Assembly: GCF_040081925.1 (NCBI RefSeq)
Contig: NZ_JBEBMF010000001.1
Span: forward strand, 1,550,001-1,614,000
Length of the DNA: 64,000 nucleotides
Direction: 5' to 3'
Source: Mesorhizobium_K quangtriensis
Lineage (GTDB): Bacteria > Pseudomonadota > Alphaproteobacteria > Rhizobiales > Rhizobiaceae
Below the pieces are notes generated by a model. That model was not told where the DNA came from. It saw nothing but the letters and a program-made list of their open reading frames with translations, and did no database searches. Each line of letters begins with the position of its first letter. Position 1 is the first letter of the stretch. Shown one piece after another: positions 1 through 7,729 of the stretch. The translations under genes and the position numbers were made by a program.

Positions 1-164
1 CTAATTTGCCGGCTTGTCGGCCTTAGGAACTATTCCCAAAACGTGCTTTGTTACGTAAAATTAGGAAAATAATCCTTGACGGCGTGACGGTCCTTTGGTA
101 GTGTTTCGCTATCGTCGGAAAAGTGCGGGTGGTTGACGGGACGCGGCGGAGGTCGCGGGCCTGA
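1..164 (+). promoter_or_regulatory. Leader region ahead of the GTA cluster with a weak promoter-like pair
   Basis: No gene is visible here. The first 75 bases are AT-rich compared with the rest of the window and include the palindrome TTACGTAA at 51-58. A TTGACG at 76-81 is followed 17 bases later by TAGTGT at 99-104, a poor match to a sigma-70 -10 box. A second TTGACGGGA lies near 133. GTA operons in relatives depend on CtrA and GafA, but I see no clean TTAA-N7-TTAA box. The promoter reading is inference only. Confidence 0.3.
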
Positions 165-224
165 ACCCCTCATCCGTCTCGGCGCTTTCGCGCCGATCCA
201 CCTTCTCCCTCAAGGGGAGAAGGG
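165..224. repeat. Rhizobial-type intergenic palindromic repeat
   Basis: A compact unit starts with CCCCTCATCCG and holds two hairpins: TCGGCGC (179-185) with GCGCCGA (190-196), and CCTTCTCCC (201-209) with GGGAGAAGG (215-223). From memory this matches short mosaic palindromic elements scattered between genes in Rhizobiales genomes. It lies between the putative promoter and the terminase start, so it would be transcribed into the 5' leader. I recognised no second full copy in the window. Confidence 0.65.
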
Positions 225-261
225 AGGGCGCGATCCATATAACAAAACATCGGAGGACTTC

Positions 262-834
262 ATGCATCCGCCCCTCGCCGAGGAGCAGTGGGAGGGCATG
301 CGCGAATTGCGCGGCCTGTTCCCGCCGGTTTTTCAACGCATCGCCAAGATTGTCGGCTGTCACGTCACCACCATTCGCGAACGGGCGAGCCGCGAGAACT
401 GGCCGAAGCTGCATGCGCCAAAAGGCTCCATGATGTGCGTGGTGACACCGCGGCAGGTGCGCGAGGAGGTGGAACTGCGCGCCAGGGTGGACGCGCTGGC
501 GGCGACGAAAGATTCGATCGCGAAGGACAACGCTACCGTCGAACTGGCGGGCGACGTGGGGCCCGGCGACATGGCGGCCGAAATCCTCGAGGCGCTGCAG
601 GATGCGCTGGCGCAGATGCGGACCGGTCATTTCGACAAGGGCCGCATCGATGCACTTCTGTCGATGGTGAAAGTGGCCGAACAGATCGGCAATCTGAAAT
701 TCGTGGCCGTGCAGCAGGACCAAAAAAGAAGCGATGAAGAACTCGCCGATATCCTCGCCCTTATCGACCGACGCATTGTCGAACTGGCTCGAGACTACGC
801 AGAACGGATGGGCGCGCGAACATATCACTCCTGA
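262..834 (+). CDS. GTA small terminase subunit (gp1/TerS-like)
   Basis: A 190-residue protein whose start is fixed by GGAGG at 252-256 just before ATG 262. Residues about 21-48 read as a DNA-binding helix-turn-helix (FPPVFQRIAKIVG followed by VTTIRERA), as expected of a terminase small subunit that recognises DNA and hands it to the large subunit. The rest is predicted mostly helical and acidic. It is the first gene of the cluster and overlaps the large terminase gene by about 100 bases. In Rhodobacter capsulatus GTA the first gene product has been assigned as the small terminase; the assignment here is by position and the HTH, not by strong sequence identity. Confidence 0.7.
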   Translation: MHPPLAEEQWEGMRELRGLFPPVFQRIAKIVGCHVTTIRERASRENWPKLHAPKGSMMCVVTPRQVREEVELRARVDALAATKDSIAKDNATVELAGDVGPGDMAAEILEALQDALAQMRTGHFDKGRIDALLSMVKVAEQIGNLKFVAVQQDQKRSDEELADILALIDRRIVELARDYAERMGARTYHS

Positions 835-2080
835 ACTCGGGCCGACGGTCGCGGCCGAATGGGTCGGCCACGCGCACGGGCCGCAATATCCCGCAGGCGG
901 CGCGCCGTCCTGCTGGCTGGTGACGGGCGGGCGCGGCTCCGGCAAGACACGGCTCGGGGCCGAATGGGTGAACGCGCTGGCTCGCGGGCTGCCGCCGTTT
1001 TCGCCGGATGGGTACAAATACGGGAACTTCGCGCTGGTGGGCGAGACGCTTTCCGACGTGCGCGAGGTGATGATCGACGGGCCTTCGGGCATCCTCGCCA
1101 CGGCGCGGGGGACGAGGCCGCGCTACGAGCCTTCGCGCAAGCGGCTGGTCTGGCCGGACGGGCGGGTGGCGCATGTGTTCTCTTCGGAAGATCCCGAAAG
1201 CCTGCGTGGGCCGCAGTTCGACGCCGCCTGGTGCGACGAAGCCGGCAAATGGAAGAATGCGGAGGCGACGTTCGACATGCTGCAGTTCGGGCTGCGGCTG
1301 GGGCCGAAGCCGCTGCAGATCATCACCACGACGCCGAGGCCGACGCGGCTGATGAAGAGGCTGCTCGCCGACGCGGACGTGGAGAAACGCAAGCTCGCCA
1401 CCGGCGACAACGCCGCGAACCTCGCGGCCGGTTTTCTTGAGGCGCTGGCCAAGCGTTACGGCGGGACGCGGCTTGGACGGCAGGAACTGGACGGCGAGCT
1501 GATCGACGACCGCGAGGACGCGCTGTGGTCGCGCGACATGCTGGCGGCGGCTTTTGTAGCGGAGCCGGGTGAACTGCGACGCATCGTCGTAGCGGTCGAT
1601 CCGCCGGCGAGCTCGCGAAAGACGTCGGATGCCTGCGGCATCGTCGCGGCCGGGCTGGACGCGGAGGGCAGGGCGATCGTGCTGGCCGACGCCAGTGTGA
1701 GAGGCGCGAAGCCGACGGAATGGGCGAGGGTCGCGGTGGGTTTGTTCCATCGGCTGGAGGCCGACGCGATCGTGGCGGAAGTGAACCAGGGCGGCGACAT
1801 GGTGACGGCCGTGATCCGCACGGTGGACAAGAATGTGCCGGTGAAGGCGGTGCGGGCCAATCGCGGAAAATGGCTGCGGGCCGAACCGGTGGCCGCACTC
1901 TATGCGCAGGGCCGGGTGAAGCATGCCGGGCGCTTTCCCGATCTGGAGGACGAGATGTGCGACTTCGGGCCTGACGGGCTTTCGGGTGGATGCTCGCCTG
2001 ACCGGGTGGATGCGCTGGTGTGGGCGGTCGGCGAGTTGATGCCGGGGGTGGGCGGGACGCCGAGGATCAGGGATTTCTGA
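734..2080 (+). CDS. GTA large terminase subunit (gp2, packaging ATPase/nuclease)
   Basis: A 448-residue DNA-packaging motor subunit. The Walker A motif GGRGSGKT lies near residue 65, Walker B-like FDAAWCDEAGKW near 155, and the coupling motif ITTTPRPTRLMK near 195. The C-terminal RNase H-like nuclease has acidic residues in VAVDPPAS, AEVNQGGDM and DRVDALVWA. Length and order fit the Terminase_6/GTA family. The ATG at 734 gives the usual spacer of about 65 residues before Walker A, so the overlap with the preceding gene is probably real. In a GTA this enzyme packages host DNA by headful filling. A 119-base gap precedes the portal gene. Confidence 0.93.
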   Translation: MKNSPISSPLSTDALSNWLETTQNGWAREHITPELGPTVAAEWVGHAHGPQYPAGGAPSCWLVTGGRGSGKTRLGAEWVNALARGLPPFSPDGYKYGNFALVGETLSDVREVMIDGPSGILATARGTRPRYEPSRKRLVWPDGRVAHVFSSEDPESLRGPQFDAAWCDEAGKWKNAEATFDMLQFGLRLGPKPLQIITTTPRPTRLMKRLLADADVEKRKLATGDNAANLAAGFLEALAKRYGGTRLGRQELDGELIDDREDALWSRDMLAAAFVAEPGELRRIVVAVDPPASSRKTSDACGIVAAGLDAEGRAIVLADASVRGAKPTEWARVAVGLFHRLEADAIVAEVNQGGDMVTAVIRTVDKNVPVKAVRANRGKWLRAEPVAALYAQGRVKHAGRFPDLEDEMCDFGPDGLSGGCSPDRVDALVWAVGELMPGVGGTPRIRDF

Positions 2081-2199
2081 GCCGGCCGCCAAATTCTACT
2101 CCGCCGGACACCAAACTTTTCTGGTCACCTGGCGGCGTTTTCTGCGCTTCCGGAGCAATTTTGCGGCCGGCTCGATAGCGCTTTTAGAGAAAGAGAAAA

Positions 2200-3351
2200 A
2201 TGGTTTGGAACTGGCCCTGGAAACGGGACGGCGGCAGCGTCGTGCCCGAGAGGAAGAGCGGCACGGGTTTCGTCGCGCTGCATGCAACAGGCGAGGCGCA
2301 CTGGACGCGGCGCGACTACGCGGCGCTGGCGCGCGAGGGGTTCATGAAGAATCCGGTGGCGCATAGGGCAGTGAGGCTGATCGCGGAGACGGCTGCTGCG
2401 ATCCCCTGGCTGCTTTACGAGAGCGGCGCCGAACTCGACGCGCACCCTCTGCTCGACCTGATGGAACGGCCGAACCAGCGGCAGGCGGGCGCGAGCTTTC
2501 TGGAGACGCTTTACGGGCACCTGCTCCTGTCGGGCAACGCCTATGTCGAACGGGTGGAGGCAGGCGAGACGGCGCGGGAACTGCATCTGCTGCGGCCCGA
2601 TCGGGTGACGGTCGTGACGGACGCGGCTGGCTGGCCGAGCGCGCTGGAACATCGCGAGGGCAGCACGAAGCGAAGGGTGGCGCTCGGCGCAAGCGCGCTG
2701 CACCTGTCGCTATTCCATCCGCTCGACGACCATTACGGCTTCGCCCCGCTGGAGGCGGCGCTGATGGCGCTCGACATCCACAATGCGGCAGGCCGCTGGA
2801 ACAAGGCGCTGCTCGACAATTCGGCGCGGCCTTCGGGCGCGCTGGTCTATGCGCCGAAGGAAGGCGGCAACCTTTCCGACGAACAGTTCGACCGGCTGAA
2901 GGCCGAGCTGGAGGACGGCTATTCGGGCGCGGCGCGCGCCGGCCGGCCGCTGCTGCTGGAAGGCGGGCTCGACTGGAAGGCGATGGGGCTGACGCCGAAG
3001 GACATGGACTTCATGGAGGCCAAGAACGGCGCGGCGCGCGATATCGCGCTCGCCTTCGGCGTGCCGCCGATGCTGCTCGGCATACCGGGCGACAACACCT
3101 ACGCCAACTACCAGGAAGCCAACCGCGCCTTCTACCGCATGACCGTGCTGCCACTGGTGGCGCGCACGGCCAGGGAGCTTTCCGCGTGGCTGTCTCCGGC
3201 GTTCGGCCAGGGGCTGGCGCTCTGGTACGACGCCGACCAGATCGAGGCGTTGGCTGCGGATCGGGACGCGCTTTGGGCGCGGATCGGCGCGGCGGGGTTT
3301 CTCACGGACGACGAGAAGCGCGAGGCGGTGGGGTATGGGCAGACTGCCTGA
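2200..3351 (+). CDS. GTA portal protein (gp3, HK97 family)
   Basis: A 383-residue HK97-type portal protein, which forms the dodecameric ring at the capsid vertex through which DNA passes. Recognisable segments are the N-terminal RDYAALAREGFMKNPVAHRA, the conserved SGNAYVERV, LHLSLFHPLDDHYGFAPLEA, the NSARPSGALVY stretch, and the clip/stem region with FGVPPMLLGIPGDNTYANY. It starts at ATG 2200 after AGAGAAAGAGAAAA, a purine-rich ribosome binding site. It is followed at 25 bases by a small membrane protein gene and then the protease. Length is typical of the family and no disruption is visible. Confidence 0.93.
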   Translation: MVWNWPWKRDGGSVVPERKSGTGFVALHATGEAHWTRRDYAALAREGFMKNPVAHRAVRLIAETAAAIPWLLYESGAELDAHPLLDLMERPNQRQAGASFLETLYGHLLLSGNAYVERVEAGETARELHLLRPDRVTVVTDAAGWPSALEHREGSTKRRVALGASALHLSLFHPLDDHYGFAPLEAALMALDIHNAAGRWNKALLDNSARPSGALVYAPKEGGNLSDEQFDRLKAELEDGYSGAARAGRPLLLEGGLDWKAMGLTPKDMDFMEAKNGAARDIALAFGVPPMLLGIPGDNTYANYQEANRAFYRMTVLPLVARTARELSAWLSPAFGQGLALWYDADQIEALAADRDALWARIGAAGFLTDDEKREAVGYGQTA

Positions 3352-3375
3352 TCTCCAGCCAAGGGAGCTAATACC

Positions 3376-3720
3376 ATGTCTGAAGTTTCGCAGGACGCCT
3401 GGTTGTGGGCGGCCAAGGGGGCTGGTGCGGTCGCGGGGTCGGCTGTTTCGGTCGCCTACATCCTGCCGCAAGGCCGGCGCGAGGCGGCGGTGCGTTTTGC
3501 CGTCGGCGTGGTGTGCGGGCTGGTCTTCGGCGGCACGGCCGGGCTGAAGATCGCGGTCGAGCTCGGCGTCGAGAAGCTGATCGGGCCGGTCGAGACCATG
3601 CTGATGGGATCGGCTGCCGCGAGCCTCTGCGCCTGGTGGGCGCTGGGGCCGCTGCTGCGCGGCTTCGAGCGCTGGAGCGATATTTTCCGGAACAGACGGA
3701 GGCAGGTGCATGAGGACTGA
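3376..3720 (+). CDS. Small hydrophobic protein between portal and protease (gp3.5 position)
   Basis: A 114-residue protein with three or four hydrophobic segments (about 10-30, 38-58, 62-80 and 82-100) and a basic C-terminus FRNRRRQVHED. The ribosome binding site AAGGGAG sits just ahead of ATG 3376, and its end overlaps the protease gene by 11 bases, so it belongs to the operon. RcGTA has a small gene (g3.5) at this place; rhizobial clusters carry a hydrophobic protein here that I believe is a DUF6107-type family, from memory. It could be a membrane anchor for assembly or holin-like. The function is unknown. Confidence 0.75.
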   Translation: MSEVSQDAWLWAAKGAGAVAGSAVSVAYILPQGRREAAVRFAVGVVCGLVFGGTAGLKIAVELGVEKLIGPVETMLMGSAAASLCAWWALGPLLRGFERWSDIFRNRRRQVHED

Positions 3721-4408
3721 ACGCGCCGTACTGGCGGGCGAACGCAAGTTCGTCGGGCTGCGGCTGGATGAGGTGGAAGCGGATGGCGTGTTCTCGGGCT
3801 ATGCCAGCCTGTTCGGACGCGTCGATCTCGGCAAGGATGTGGTGGAGAAGGGCGCGTTCGCGGCGTCGCTGAAGGCGCGGGGCGCGGCGGGCATCCGCAT
3901 GCTCTTCCAGCACGATCCGGCCGAGCCGATCGGCGTGTGGACGGAAATCCGCGAGGACGAGCGCGGGTTGTTCGTGCGCGGACGATTGACGAAGGACGTG
4001 GCGCGGGCGCGCGAGGTGCTGAGCCTGATGCGCGGCGGCGCACTCGACGGGCTGTCGATCGGCTTTCGCGCGGTGAAGGCGCGCAAGGATAGCGCGCGCG
4101 GTGTGCGCCGGATCATCGAGGCGGACCTCTGGGAAATCTCGGTGGTGACGTTCCCGATGCTGCCCGAGGCACGCATCGACAGCGTGAAGGGCAGGCGGCG
4201 GCTGCCGACAACAAGGGAATTCGAAAGCTGGCTCACGCGGGATGCGGGGCTGACGAGAGGCGAGGCCCGCGCGGTGATCGCGAAGGGTTTCGCAAGCCTG
4301 GCGCGCGGGCGGGATGCCGCGCCGGAAGAGAGCCTAGCGGGACGCATCCGCGAGGCGACACGCATGATGACGACATCCAATTTCAGAAGATGGGAAACCA
4401 CACGATGA
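3710..4408 (+). CDS. GTA prohead protease (gp4, HK97/U35 family)
   Basis: A 232-residue serine protease that cleaves the capsid delta domain during prohead maturation. The N-terminal VFSGYASLFGRVDLGKDVVEKGAF is typical of the family. The catalytic His is in MLFQHDPAEPIG and the Ser in LDGLSIGFRA, with the following LWEISVVTFPMLPEA strand. The C-terminal 60 residues are basic and helical and could act as a scaffold-like part. It overlaps the upstream gene by 11 bases and shares an ATGA junction with the capsid gene (stop 4406-4408, capsid ATG 4405), which suggests translational coupling. Confidence 0.93.
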   Translation: MRTERAVLAGERKFVGLRLDEVEADGVFSGYASLFGRVDLGKDVVEKGAFAASLKARGAAGIRMLFQHDPAEPIGVWTEIREDERGLFVRGRLTKDVARAREVLSLMRGGALDGLSIGFRAVKARKDSARGVRRIIEADLWEISVVTFPMLPEARIDSVKGRRRLPTTREFESWLTRDAGLTRGEARAVIAKGFASLARGRDAAPEESLAGRIREATRMMTTSNFRRWETTR

Positions 4409-5655
4409 CGGAACACAACCTTGCCCGTGCGCCCGAGGCGAAATCGGCGGGCGGCCATCCCGAACTCGCCGACGCGTTCGACGAGTTCATGACGACCTTC
4501 GAGGCCTTCAAGGACAGCAACGACCGCCGCCTGGCGGAACTGGAGACGCGCGGCGCCGACGTGCTGACGGTCGAGAAGGTCGATCGCATCTCGCGGGCGC
4601 TCGACGAGCAGAAGCGGGCGATCGACAATCTGTCGCTGAAGCGCATGCGCCCGGCGCTCGAGAACGGCGGACGCGCGCTGCCGTCCGAGCATAAGCAGGC
4701 CTTCGACGCCTACATGCGCTCCGGCGACGAGCGGGCGATCCGCGCGCTGGATATGAAGGCGATGTCCTACGGCTCCGGCCCGGACGGCGGCTATCTGGTG
4801 CCGAACGAGACGGAAAGGGAAATCGGCAAGCGCCTGGCGGAACTGTCGCCGATCCGCTCGATCGCGACGGTGCGGCAGGTGTCGGGCGCGGTGCTGAAGA
4901 AGCCGTTCTCTGTCGCCGGGCCGGCGGTCGGCTGGGTAGCCGAAACAGCATCGCGAACGCAGACGACCACAGCGACGCTGGCCGAGCTTTCTTTCCCGAC
5001 GACGGAACTCTACGCGATGCCGGCGGCGACAGCCTCGCTGCTGGAAGACGCGGTGGTCGACCTCGACCAGTGGATTGCGTCGGAGGTTGAGGCGGCGTTT
5101 GCCGAGCAGGAAGGCGAGGCCTTCGTGACCGGCAACGGCACCAACAAGCCGAAGGGCTTCCTCGACTATACCAAGGTCGCGGAAGGAAGCTGGGCCTGGG
5201 GCCAGATCGGCTACGTGGCGACGGGCGAAGCGGGCGCGCTTCCCGACGACGATCCGTCCGATATCCTGATCGACCTCGTCTATGCGCTGAAGTCCGGCTA
5301 CCGGCAGAACGCAAGCTGGGTGATGAACCGCAAGACGCAGGCCTCGATCCGCAAGCTGAAGGACGCCGACGGCAACTACCTCTGGCAGCCGCCGGCCGCA
5401 CCCGGAAGCCGCGCCATGCTGATGGGCTTCCCGCTGGTGGAGGCTGAGGACATGCCCGACGCCGGCGCCAACGCCACGCCGATCGCCTTCGGCGATTTCG
5501 CGCGCGGTTACCTGGTGGTGGATCGTACCGGCGTGCGCGTGCTCCGCGATCCGTATTCCGCCAAGCCCTACGTGCTGTTCTACACGACCAAGCGCGTCGG
5601 CGGCGGTGTGCAGGACTTCGATGCGATCAAGCTGCTGAAGTACGGCGAGAGCTGA
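4405..5655 (+). CDS. GTA major capsid protein (gp5, HK97 fold)
   Basis: A 416-residue HK97-type capsid precursor. Residues 1 to about 110 form a charged helical delta domain (FDEFMTTFEAFKDSNDRRLA) expected to be removed by the protease. The mature part starts near MSYGSGPDGGYLVPNE, followed by E-loop, P-domain (LYAMPAATASLLEDAVVDLD) and A-domain sequence. I chose ATG 4405 over ATG 4390 because it makes an ATGA overlap with the protease stop. A strong hairpin follows the gene at 5721-5753, which may help keep this transcript abundant. Nothing suggests a broken protein. Confidence 0.94.
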   Translation: MTEHNLARAPEAKSAGGHPELADAFDEFMTTFEAFKDSNDRRLAELETRGADVLTVEKVDRISRALDEQKRAIDNLSLKRMRPALENGGRALPSEHKQAFDAYMRSGDERAIRALDMKAMSYGSGPDGGYLVPNETEREIGKRLAELSPIRSIATVRQVSGAVLKKPFSVAGPAVGWVAETASRTQTTTATLAELSFPTTELYAMPAATASLLEDAVVDLDQWIASEVEAAFAEQEGEAFVTGNGTNKPKGFLDYTKVAEGSWAWGQIGYVATGEAGALPDDDPSDILIDLVYALKSGYRQNASWVMNRKTQASIRKLKDADGNYLWQPPAAPGSRAMLMGFPLVEAEDMPDAGANATPIAFGDFARGYLVVDRTGVRVLRDPYSAKPYVLFYTTKRVGGGVQDFDAIKLLKYGES

Positions 5656-5720
5656 GCTTCGCCGACGACCAAAGCTGATTGGTTCGCGCTGGTTGTCACC
5701 TCCAGGTGAGCGCGAGCCGA

Positions 5721-5753
5721 GCGGTCTCGGCAAAAGCCATGAGCCGAGACCGC
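5721..5753 (+). terminator. Strong hairpin after the capsid gene (attenuator or mRNA-end stabiliser)
   Basis: The 11-base stem GCGGTCTCGGC (5721-5731) pairs perfectly with GCCGAGACCGC (5743-5753) around an 11-base loop, followed by CCCCTTCTTC. There is no run of T, so full termination is doubtful. It sits between the capsid gene and the next structural gene, the only gap over 100 bases inside the cluster other than the one ahead of the portal gene. A partial terminator or an exonuclease barrier raising capsid mRNA relative to downstream genes is the likely role. Confidence 0.5.
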
Positions 5754-5780
5754 CCCCTTCTTCAATCGAGAGATGAATGC

Positions 5781-6350
5781 ATGACGCTCTATCGAACCGT
5801 CGAACCGGCGGCCGAGCCGGTGACGCTTGCCGAGGTGAAGACGCATCTGAGGATCGCGCATGACAGCGAGGACACGCTGCTTGCAGGTCTTGTTCGTGCC
5901 GCGCGCGAGGATCTGGAACGGACGACCGGCATCGCGCTGATCGACCAGAGCTGGCGGCTGGCGCTGGATACCTGGCCGAGCCAGGGCTGCGCGCTGCTGA
6001 CAATCCATCCCGTGCGCGAGGTGCTGTCGGTGACCGCCTACGGAACGGAGGGCGAGGCTTCGCTGGTCGATCCGGCTAACTATCAACTCGACACGCTGTC
6101 GCGGCCGGCGCGGCTGCATTTCGAGAACCGGCCGGAGCCGTTGCGGGTCTTCAACGGCATCGAGATCGATTTCGCGGCGGGCCACGGTGAGGCGGGAACC
6201 GACGTGCCGGACCTGCTGAAGCGCGCGATCCTGCTGCTGGTCGGGCACTGGTACGAATTCCGGGCGCATTTCGGCCCTGCGTACCAGCCGGTTTCCTACC
6301 CGGCGGCGTATGAGCGGATCGTCGCGGCGCACCGATCGCGGAGGCTCTGA
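5781..6350 (+). CDS. GTA head-tail connector/adaptor (gp6)
   Basis: A 189-residue adaptor protein that docks under the portal. The N-terminus EPAAEPVTLAEVKTHLRI, the DTLLAGLVRAAREDLERTTG helix and the central IHPVREVLSV with YQLDTLSRPARLHF are typical of the phage gp6-like connector (phiE125 gp8-type) family. The C-terminal helix LLKRAILLLVGHWYEFR is also typical. I use ATG 5781 because the longer reading would enter the preceding hairpin region with no family similarity. The stop overlaps the next ATG as TGATG. Confidence 0.9.
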   Translation: MTLYRTVEPAAEPVTLAEVKTHLRIAHDSEDTLLAGLVRAAREDLERTTGIALIDQSWRLALDTWPSQGCALLTIHPVREVLSVTAYGTEGEASLVDPANYQLDTLSRPARLHFENRPEPLRVFNGIEIDFAAGHGEAGTDVPDLLKRAILLLVGHWYEFRAHFGPAYQPVSYPAAYERIVAAHRSRRL

Positions 6351-6685
6351 TGCGAACGCTGTTCATTGATCCGGGAGTGTTGCGCAGCGAATTTTCGCTG
6401 CAGGCCTGCACCACGACGCCGGACGGACTGGGCGGGCACACCGAAACCTGGGCGGAGGTCGCGACGGTCTTTGCCCGGATCGAACCGGTTTCGGCGTCGA
6501 GCATGTTCGGCGCGGACCAGACGCTGGAGACAGTGACACACAGGATCACGATGAGATGGCGAAGCGGCGTGACGAGCGGAATGCGCCTGACCCGGCAGGA
6601 CAGGATTTTCGACATAGTGACGGTGCACGATCCCGACGATTCCCGCCGCTACGTCGTCTGCCGCGTTCGGGAGTCGGGCCTGTGA
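6350..6685 (+). CDS. GTA head closure/stopper protein (gp7)
   Basis: A 111-residue protein of the phage head-tail joining (head completion) family. It has the beta-rich pattern of the family: FSLQACTTTPDGLGGHTETW, then VFARIEPVSASSMFGADQ, then HRITMRWRSGVTSGMRL and the RIFDIVTVHDPDDSRRYVVC end. It plugs the connector before tail joining. The start is coupled to the adaptor gene through TGATG, and the stop overlaps the next GTG as GTGA. Confidence 0.88.
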   Translation: MRTLFIDPGVLRSEFSLQACTTTPDGLGGHTETWAEVATVFARIEPVSASSMFGADQTLETVTHRITMRWRSGVTSGMRLTRQDRIFDIVTVHDPDDSRRYVVCRVRESGL

Positions 6686-6870
6686 AACTGACGATGCAGA
6701 TGACCCTGGACGGCATTGTCCGCGCCCTGCGCATGAGGGCGCATCACCTCGTCGAGGACGCGGACGACCTTCGCCGGCGCCGGACGCATCGCAACGAGAC
6801 GACGCTCGCCCTGCTTTTGGAGGAAGCGCAGCGTCATGCACGGGAGGCTGGCGATGAGTTCGACCGCTGA
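6682..6870 (+). CDS. Extra 62-residue protein between stopper and tail terminator
   Basis: A short frame from GTG 6682, overlapping the stopper stop by four bases (GTGA) and the tail-terminator start by 17 bases, which fits translational coupling. The product is highly charged and helical (residues about 10-60: VRALRMRAHHLVEDADDL and LALLLEEAQRHAREAGDEF). ATG 6694 is an alternative start. The R. capsulatus cluster as I remember it goes straight from g7 to g8. I do not recognise a family. An assembly helper is possible, but that is only a guess. Confidence 0.55.
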   Translation: MKLTMQMTLDGIVRALRMRAHHLVEDADDLRRRRTHRNETTLALLLEEAQRHAREAGDEFDR

Positions 6871-7255
6871 ACTGCAGAAAGAGATCTTCGCGACGCTGGG
6901 CGCGAACGCGGCGCTGGCGGACCTCGTCGGCGCGCGCATCCTCGACCACGCCCCGGCCAACGTGCCTTTCCCTTACATCACCTTCGGGCGCACCAGCCTC
7001 TATGACTGGAGCACCGGCACCGAGAGCGGGACGGAGCAGCTTTTCACGCTGCATGTCTGGTCGCGGGGCAAAGGAAAGAAAGAGGCGCTCGAGATCATGG
7101 ATCAGGTGCGAGAGACGCTGCACGACGGCGCGCTGGCGCTTGATGGTTATGCGCTGGTCAACCTGCGGCTCGAGTTTTCCGAGGCGCGCTACGACGAGCG
7201 CAACGAGGCGCATCACGGGGTGATGCGGTTCCGGGCAGTCATGGAGCCGACTTGA
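6854..7255 (+). CDS. GTA tail terminator protein (gp8, DUF3168)
   Basis: A 133-residue DUF3168-type protein that caps the tail tube and joins it to the head. Diagnostic segments are LQKEIFATLGANAALADLVG, the conserved PFPYITFGRTSLYDWSTGT, LFTLHVWSRGKGKKEALEIM and LVNLRLEFSEARYDERNEAH. GGGAGG just ahead of ATG 6854 sets the start; the longer frame from 6836 is not needed. It ends 63 bases before the tail tube gene. Confidence 0.9.
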   Translation: MSSTAELQKEIFATLGANAALADLVGARILDHAPANVPFPYITFGRTSLYDWSTGTESGTEQLFTLHVWSRGKGKKEALEIMDQVRETLHDGALALDGYALVNLRLEFSEARYDERNEAHHGVMRFRAVMEPT

Positions 7256-7318
7256 GATTCCGGTCAGGCCGGCAAGCTAGCCCAAAGAATTCCCGACACT
7301 TTCAGCGAGGAGACCAAA

Positions 7319-7729
7319 ATGGTCGCACAGAAGGGCAAGGACCTCTTGCTCAAGATCGACAGCGATGGAGGCTTCGTGACCGTCGCGGGCCTGCGCACGA
7401 AGCGCATCGCTTTCAATAGCCAGACGGTGGATATCACCGACGCGGATTCGGCCGGACGTTGGCGCGAACTGCTCGCCGACAGCGGCGTGCAGCGTGCGTC
7501 CGTCAGCGGATCCGGCATCTTCAAGGATGCGGAATCCGACGCGCTCATCCGTGCCCGCTTTTTCGCCGGCGCGATCAGCGACTGGCAGCTTGCTGTACCG
7601 GATTTCGGCACCGTGGAAGGCGCGTTTCAGATCACTGCGCTGGAATATACCGGCAGCCACGACAGCGAAGTGACCTTCGAAGTGGCGCTGGAATCGGCGG
7701 GACCGGTGAGCTTCGTGGTGGCGGCATGA
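7319..7729 (+). CDS. GTA major tail (tube) protein (gp9, TP901-1 family)
   Basis: A 136-residue tube protein of the TP901-1 major tail family: AQKGKDLLLKIDSDGGFVTV, then GLRTKRIAFNSQTVDITDAD, SAGRWRELLADSGVQRASV, and GSGIFKDAESDALIRARFF. Rings of this protein stack into the tail tube. AGGAG upstream of ATG 7319 fits translation from its own site. The stop overlaps the next ATG (ATGA at 7726-7729). Confidence 0.92.
   Translation: MVAQKGKDLLLKIDSDGGFVTVAGLRTKRIAFNSQTVDITDADSAGRWRELLADSGVQRASVSGSGIFKDAESDALIRARFFAGAISDWQLAVPDFGTVEGAFQITALEYTGSHDSEVTFEVALESAGPVSFVVAA

Noticed and set aside
109..1101. - strand frame of 330 codons across the small terminase
   Set aside because: Antisense to well-supported genes, with His/Arg/Ala-rich composition and no recognisable motif; a typical GC-rich shadow.
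4390..4404. ATG 4390 as capsid gene start
   Set aside because: ATG 4405 makes the ATGA overlap with the protease stop, the same coupling used by neighbouring gene pairs.
3799..6003. - strand frame of 734 codons across the protease and capsid genes
   Set aside because: Long only because codon bias of the capsid and protease genes leaves few stops antisense; no fold or motif.
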